DNA from: DASPJQ01 sp035299065
GTDB lineage: Bacteria > Bacteroidota > Bacteroidia > Flavobacteriales_D > UBA2798
Length of the DNA stretch: 64,000 bases
NCBI GenBank assembly: GCA_035299065.1
Contig: DATGXI010000120.1
Location: forward strand, 70,231-134,230
Direction: 5' to 3'
Below the pieces are notes generated by a model. That model searched no databases and was not told the DNA's origin. It saw nothing but the letters and a program-made list of their open reading frames with translations. Positions 60,289 to 64,000 of this stretch are shown here, in pieces (positions within the stretch are counted from its first letter, which is position 1; each line of letters starts with the position of its first letter). A program made the translations under genes and the position numbers.

Positions 60289-62571
60289 ATGAGCGTTCAG
60301 CAAACTTCCAATTCAGTCAGATTCAGGCGTGCGTTCTATTTTTTTCCCATTCAATTATTATTCCTGCACCTTAAACGAAGCCACATTGTTGTAGCACTTT
60401 GGTTACTTTTATTTGGTATTGTTACCCAGGTTGTAGGCTCAAAGTACGGATTGCCCTATTTGTTTTTATATCCTGAGTATCTGGAAGAGGTAAATTTTTG
60501 GTCATACCTGATTCTTGGTTTTTCCTGCGGTGGTTTTATCATGTCATTTAACATGTTCAGTTACATTGTTCATGGATTCAAATTTCGTTTTATTGCAACG
60601 GTATCACGACCATACCAGCGTTTTTCAATCAATAACTCGTTTATACCAATCATGTTTGTTTTGGTATACCTGTATTCATCGTTTTGTTTCCAGGTTCAAA
60701 AAGAATTTGAAACGGTTAGCGATGCCATCATAAACCTGCTTGGTTTTTTAACGGGTATACTCTCATTTGTTACCATATCCAATATTTATTTTTTCAGAAC
60801 AAATAAAGATCTCTTTAAGATATCCGGAAAAAAAGAAGAAGAATACGAAAAGGAAATCAACGAAAAAATAGCACAGTCAGAAGTCAAGCAATTTAAATTC
60901 AGTTGGCGCCAGGCATTTAGCCATGACGAAGGATGGACGGTTGAAACGTACATGGCTTCACCATTTAGATGGAAATTGGCACGCGACACTTCTCATTACG
61001 ACATTGAGCTGATTAAAAAAGTATTTTACCAAAACCATCTCAATGCATCCATTTTTGAAATTTCAGTAATTATCACTTTTCTTTTATTGGGATCGTTTAA
61101 GGAAAACCCGGTTTTTCTTATTCCGGCAGGGGCAAGTATTTTTCTTTTTCTTACCATTGTAATGATGATCATAAGTGCGTTTTATTCCTGGTTCAGGGGG
61201 TGGACGTTTACCTTGATCATATTCGGGGTCATATGTTTAAATTTCCTGTCCCAAAAAACCGAGTTGTTTGCCTACAAAAATTTTGCTTACGGGCTTGACT
61301 ACTCCAATAAACTTGCGAAGTACGATCCGGAAAACATACGAAAATTTAATTCTGACAGTATTACATATGAGCATGACAAGCACGAAACAATTGAAATACT
61401 CAACAACTGGAAACGAAAATTAAAAAACGAATTTGGCATTGAAAAACCACCTTTGGTATTGTTTTGCGCCAGCGGTGGAGGTATACGCTCATCGGTATGG
61501 ACATTCATGGTCATGCAAAAGCTTGACAGCGTTTCAAACGGCATGTTTGGGCGCTATTGCAGGTTGATTACGGGTGCTTCAGGAGGAATGATTGGCGCGT
61601 CCTATTACCGCGAACTTATGTTGCAGCAAAGTGAAGGCAAAATAAAATCAACTCTTGACAAAAAATACACCGAGTATTTATCACAGGACATATTGAACCC
61701 GGTTGCATTTTGCATTGCCACCAGCGATGTATTTATACGCTACCAGCATTTTAAAGATGGACCTTATTCATATACGATTGACCGTGGATACTTTTTTGAA
61801 AAAGAAATGAACGACAACCTACACGGTGCTTTCTCAAAACGTTTATATGAATACAAAGTGCCCGAGGAGAACGGGGAAGTTCCCATGGTTGTGATGTCGC
61901 CAACCATTATCAATCACGGGCGAAAATTAATTGTGTCGCCACTCAATACTTCGTATTTTACCTATCACAACGACAATGAATTTGTGGCGGCTGACGGGAA
62001 TATTGAATTTAAGCGTTTTTTCAAAGATCAAAATTCGGTTAACCTGCGTTATTCAACTGCATTGCGCATGAGCGCTACGTTTCCATTTGTTATGCCAATG
62101 GTGAGCTTACCAACCGAACCCGGTATTGAAGTGATGGATGCCGGCATACGTGATAATTACGGAACCAGCCTTGCTGTAAAATTTGTGACCGAATTCAAAA
62201 ACTGGATACAGAACAACACATCGGGTGTTATACTTATAACTACGCGTGACCGCCCACGTGTGTTGAACACACCAAAAATAAATAATTCATTGTACGCAAA
62301 AATGTCGGTGCCGGCTGCCAACCTGGTTGACAATGTTTTTTACACCCAGGATTTTGAAAACGATTTACTGGTCGAGAACCTGATTAAACTTTCAGGTTTA
62401 AATATTAAGGTACTTGATTTTTATTTACCCAATGATCAAAAAAACAAAGTGTCATTAAGCTGGCACCTTACCAAGCTGGAAAAAAATGTGGTGCAAAGCG
62501 CCATTGATTTGCCTTACAACAAATATACATTCAGGTATTTTTTGGATTTGACCAGCCAGGGGCAAAAGTAG
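60289..62571 (+). CDS. Membrane-anchored patatin-like phospholipase
   Basis: Predicted inner-membrane lipid acyl hydrolase of 760 residues. The N-terminal 320 residues hold about seven hydrophobic segments (near 33-50, 70-92, 118-136, 147-165, 255-275, 276-296, 303-322), broken by a charged cytosolic loop at 170-245. The patatin domain follows (about 385-650): oxyanion-hole motif SGGGIRS near 396, nucleophile elbow GASGG with Ser431, and the dyad Asp in the DAG motif (EVMDAGIRDNYG). Both catalytic residues are present, so it should be active on phospholipids or other acyl esters. A large membrane domain in front of a patatin domain is less common than soluble forms. No operon partner is visible. 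Confidence 0.85.
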   Translation: MSVQQTSNSVRFRRAFYFFPIQLLFLHLKRSHIVVALWLLLFGIVTQVVGSKYGLPYLFLYPEYLEEVNFWSYLILGFSCGGFIMSFNMFSYIVHGFKFRFIATVSRPYQRFSINNSFIPIMFVLVYLYSSFCFQVQKEFETVSDAIINLLGFLTGILSFVTISNIYFFRTNKDLFKISGKKEEEYEKEINEKIAQSEVKQFKFSWRQAFSHDEGWTVETYMASPFRWKLARDTSHYDIELIKKVFYQNHLNASIFEISVIITFLLLGSFKENPVFLIPAGASIFLFLTIVMMIISAFYSWFRGWTFTLIIFGVICLNFLSQKTELFAYKNFAYGLDYSNKLAKYDPENIRKFNSDSITYEHDKHETIEILNNWKRKLKNEFGIEKPPLVLFCASGGGIRSSVWTFMVMQKLDSVSNGMFGRYCRLITGASGGMIGASYYRELMLQQSEGKIKSTLDKKYTEYLSQDILNPVAFCIATSDVFIRYQHFKDGPYSYTIDRGYFFEKEMNDNLHGAFSKRLYEYKVPEENGEVPMVVMSPTIINHGRKLIVSPLNTSYFTYHNDNEFVAADGNIEFKRFFKDQNSVNLRYSTALRMSATFPFVMPMVSLPTEPGIEVMDAGIRDNYGTSLAVKFVTEFKNWIQNNTSGVILITTRDRPRVLNTPKINNSLYAKMSVPAANLVDNVFYTQDFENDLLVENLIKLSGLNIKVLDFYLPNDQKNKVSLSWHLTKLEKNVVQSAIDLPYNKYTFRYFLDLTSQGQK

Positions 62572-62664
62572 TTGGCAGTTATTTATTAGTCGGGAGCAAG
62601 GGATGACCAATGTGCAACTATACGCTTAATGGAATATCAAAAGCCAGACTGCACGAATTAACCT

Positions 62665-62798
62665 CGCCCCGGATAGAGCCAAATAGCCCGCACCCTGAAG
62701 TAGAAAAGGCGTTGTGGTATTTTGTTTTAGATGAGATTTTTTGCGGCTTTTTTATTTCAGGGGAGGACTATGGGCGATAGCCGGAAAAGGCGCCTAAT
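62665..62798 (+). repeat. Dispersed intergenic hairpin element, copy 2
   Basis: Matches the element at 15119-15261 in opposite orientation, with the same order of conserved blocks. Here the stem is formed by 62693-62711 and 62743-62762. Its sequence (CCCTGAAGTAGAAAAGG with TTTTTTATTTCAGGG) differs from copy 1 outside the terminal 7 bp, yet pairing is kept. It lies between the patatin-like gene and the convergent lgt gene; no frame fits. Confidence 0.75.
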
Positions 62799-62853
62799 AA
62801 ATAAGCAAACTTTACATGCACTTGCCTAAAAAGAAATAACCGTTCCCTGAGAA

Positions 62854-63999
62854 CTATTCCCGTATAACCTTTTGCCTTTGCCTTCTTATAAGTAAAATGG
62901 CTCCAATAATTCCTGCAACAATAAATGAAAGTGAAATTATTTCAGCCTGGTTTAATCCAAAACCATAGGGTTTGTTTACACGAATTTGTTCAATTAAATA
63001 ACGTTCAACACCATTAAAGCCAAGATAAATAAAGAATAAGGCCCCTGCTGCTGCAATGCGTTTGCGAAGGGCCATTAATATGCCAAAAATGCCAAGGCAC
63101 ATTAAGGTTTCATACATACTTGTTGGATAAACAGGTTGTGGCAAATGTGTACAAAATTTGTCATTGTAATAACACTCGGCTAAAGGAACACCATCACGGT
63201 TTACGTTATTGGGATAATCATAAGCCCATAACCAGTCGGGCAACCAGCCCGGGTTAGGATTTAAATTCACAATGCCCCAATCACCATCACCGGCAACATG
63301 GCAGCCAATACGACCTATGCCATATGCAAGAATAATGGTTGGGGTTACAGCGTCTAAAAATTGCAGTGCAGGTAGTTTGTGTTTTCGGAAATAAAAATAA
63401 CCTGCAATTAATGCACAAATTAATCCGCCATACATGGTTAAACCACTAAATGGATCAGATAAAAATTCAACAATGTCACCCGGGTTTTCAAGGTAAGCAA
63501 ATAATTTTGCGCCAATAATTCCAAAAACAGCAGCAATCAATAAGAGGGGGCCTACGTGCTGGTGAGGAAGATAGTCGACCTCAATTTCTTCTGGTGGTTT
63601 TTTTTCGTCTTTTTTCTTTTCATAATATTTCCAATAGGCCATGCCCGCTGCACCAAGCAATGCACCTGGCCAGCTTCCTAAACCCGAAGCCAGGAATTTT
63701 GGAAAATCATTAAAAACTTCGGAGTTAAAAATGGCATAAAGAATTTTAAAACCAATTAAGAAACCAAAAAAACCATTGAGTATTAATTCAAACGGTGTTG
63801 CCGGTGCCCCAATAATTTGCTTAACTTTTTTTGAAGGTATTTTTCCTTCACGGTATTTGCGTTGTATTTCTTTTCCAAATAACCATGCGCCCGTAATGAA
63901 TGCAATGGCTACAAAAAAACCAAAGCTGTTAATGGCACGCAGGAACTGGATTTTAACACCAAACCAATCGTAAAAAAAATGATAGAGGGTAGGATACAT
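62854..63999 (-). CDS. lgt: Prolipoprotein diacylglyceryl transferase
   Basis: Inner-membrane enzyme that attaches diacylglycerol to the lipobox Cys of prelipoproteins, 381 residues, longer than the roughly 270-290 of E. coli-type Lgt. The Lgt signature is GRIGCHVAGDGDWG (near 233-246), the Bacteroidota variant. Several membrane segments are visible (FFVAIAFITGAWLFG, FELILNGFFGFLIGFKILYAIF, LLLIAAVFGIIGAKLF, YGGLICALIAGYFYF, AEIISLSFIVAGIIGAILLI). An Lys/Glu-rich cytosolic loop (KYYEKKKDEKKPPEEIEVDY) accounts for part of the extra length. The ATG is one base from the right edge, so the gene is complete. It would process the GldJ and other lipoproteins of this window. Confidence 0.92.
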   Translation of the reverse strand: MYPTLYHFFYDWFGVKIQFLRAINSFGFFVAIAFITGAWLFGKEIQRKYREGKIPSKKVKQIIGAPATPFELILNGFFGFLIGFKILYAIFNSEVFNDFPKFLASGLGSWPGALLGAAGMAYWKYYEKKKDEKKPPEEIEVDYLPHQHVGPLLLIAAVFGIIGAKLFAYLENPGDIVEFLSDPFSGLTMYGGLICALIAGYFYFRKHKLPALQFLDAVTPTIILAYGIGRIGCHVAGDGDWGIVNLNPNPGWLPDWLWAYDYPNNVNRDGVPLAECYYNDKFCTHLPQPVYPTSMYETLMCLGIFGILMALRKRIAAAGALFFIYLGFNGVERYLIEQIRVNKPYGFGLNQAEIISLSFIVAGIIGAILLIRRQRQKVIRE

Positions 64000-64000
64000 T

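Noticed and set aside
1..64000. CRISPR arrays, tRNA or rRNA genes, insertion sequences
   Set aside because: No regularly spaced short repeats outside coding repeats, no cloverleaf-like segment in the intergenic regions I read, and no transposase-like frame.

Overview
The window comes from a member of the Bacteroidota that uses type IX secretion (T9SS) and carries gliding-motility genes. The evidence is PorU, PorV, a GldJ-type lipoprotein, a PorP/SprF-family protein, four proteins with type A sorting domains (PNP...G(I/V)Y...K), one protein with the type B (gliding-associated) C-terminus, and promoter-like TAnnTTTG boxes shortly before start codons. The DNA is AT-rich. I cannot name the genus. 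No tRNA, rRNA, CRISPR array or insertion sequence was seen.

Region 1 (1-19.4 kb) looks like a phosphate-acquisition neighbourhood. It holds a Na/Pi cotransporter (cut by the left edge), a bestrophin-like channel, a response regulator with Glu at the phosphoacceptor position, a DUF47-pit pair, an OprP-type porin, a SpoIIE-type phosphatase, a secreted beta-helix protein, a TonB-dependent receptor, a canonical PhoB-like regulator and a large secreted protein. Several of the intergenic regions carry TTAA (or TTTCATAA) repeats spaced exactly 11 bp apart. These look like tandem PhoB/PhoP-type operators, so the block may be one regulon.

Region 2 (19.5-26.6 kb) holds an exported Tyr-rich protein, an M28 peptidase, a galE-led three-gene operon and an S46 dipeptidyl-peptidase.

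Region 3 (26.6-40.3 kb) is about surface structures. A 3417-residue protein has an outer-membrane-barrel-like N-terminus followed by 28 Ig-like repeats of two kinds. A divergent type B T9SS substrate sits next to its probable PorP/SprF partner.

Region 4 (40.3-45.1 kb) is an efflux locus: a TetR regulator divergent from a CutA-like gene, a fusion of an ABC membrane domain with an HlyD adaptor that lacks any ATPase domain, and a TolC-like protein.

Region 5 (45.1-64 kb) holds a CUB/PKD amidase, a metzincin lipoprotein, ispF-porV-porU, gldJ-murF, a lipoprotein, a membrane-anchored patatin and lgt. Two intergenic regions 47 kb apart (about 15.1 and 62.7 kb) carry the same element in opposite orientation. 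Its long hairpin is kept although the stem sequence differs, which suggests a structured RNA or a REP-like element.
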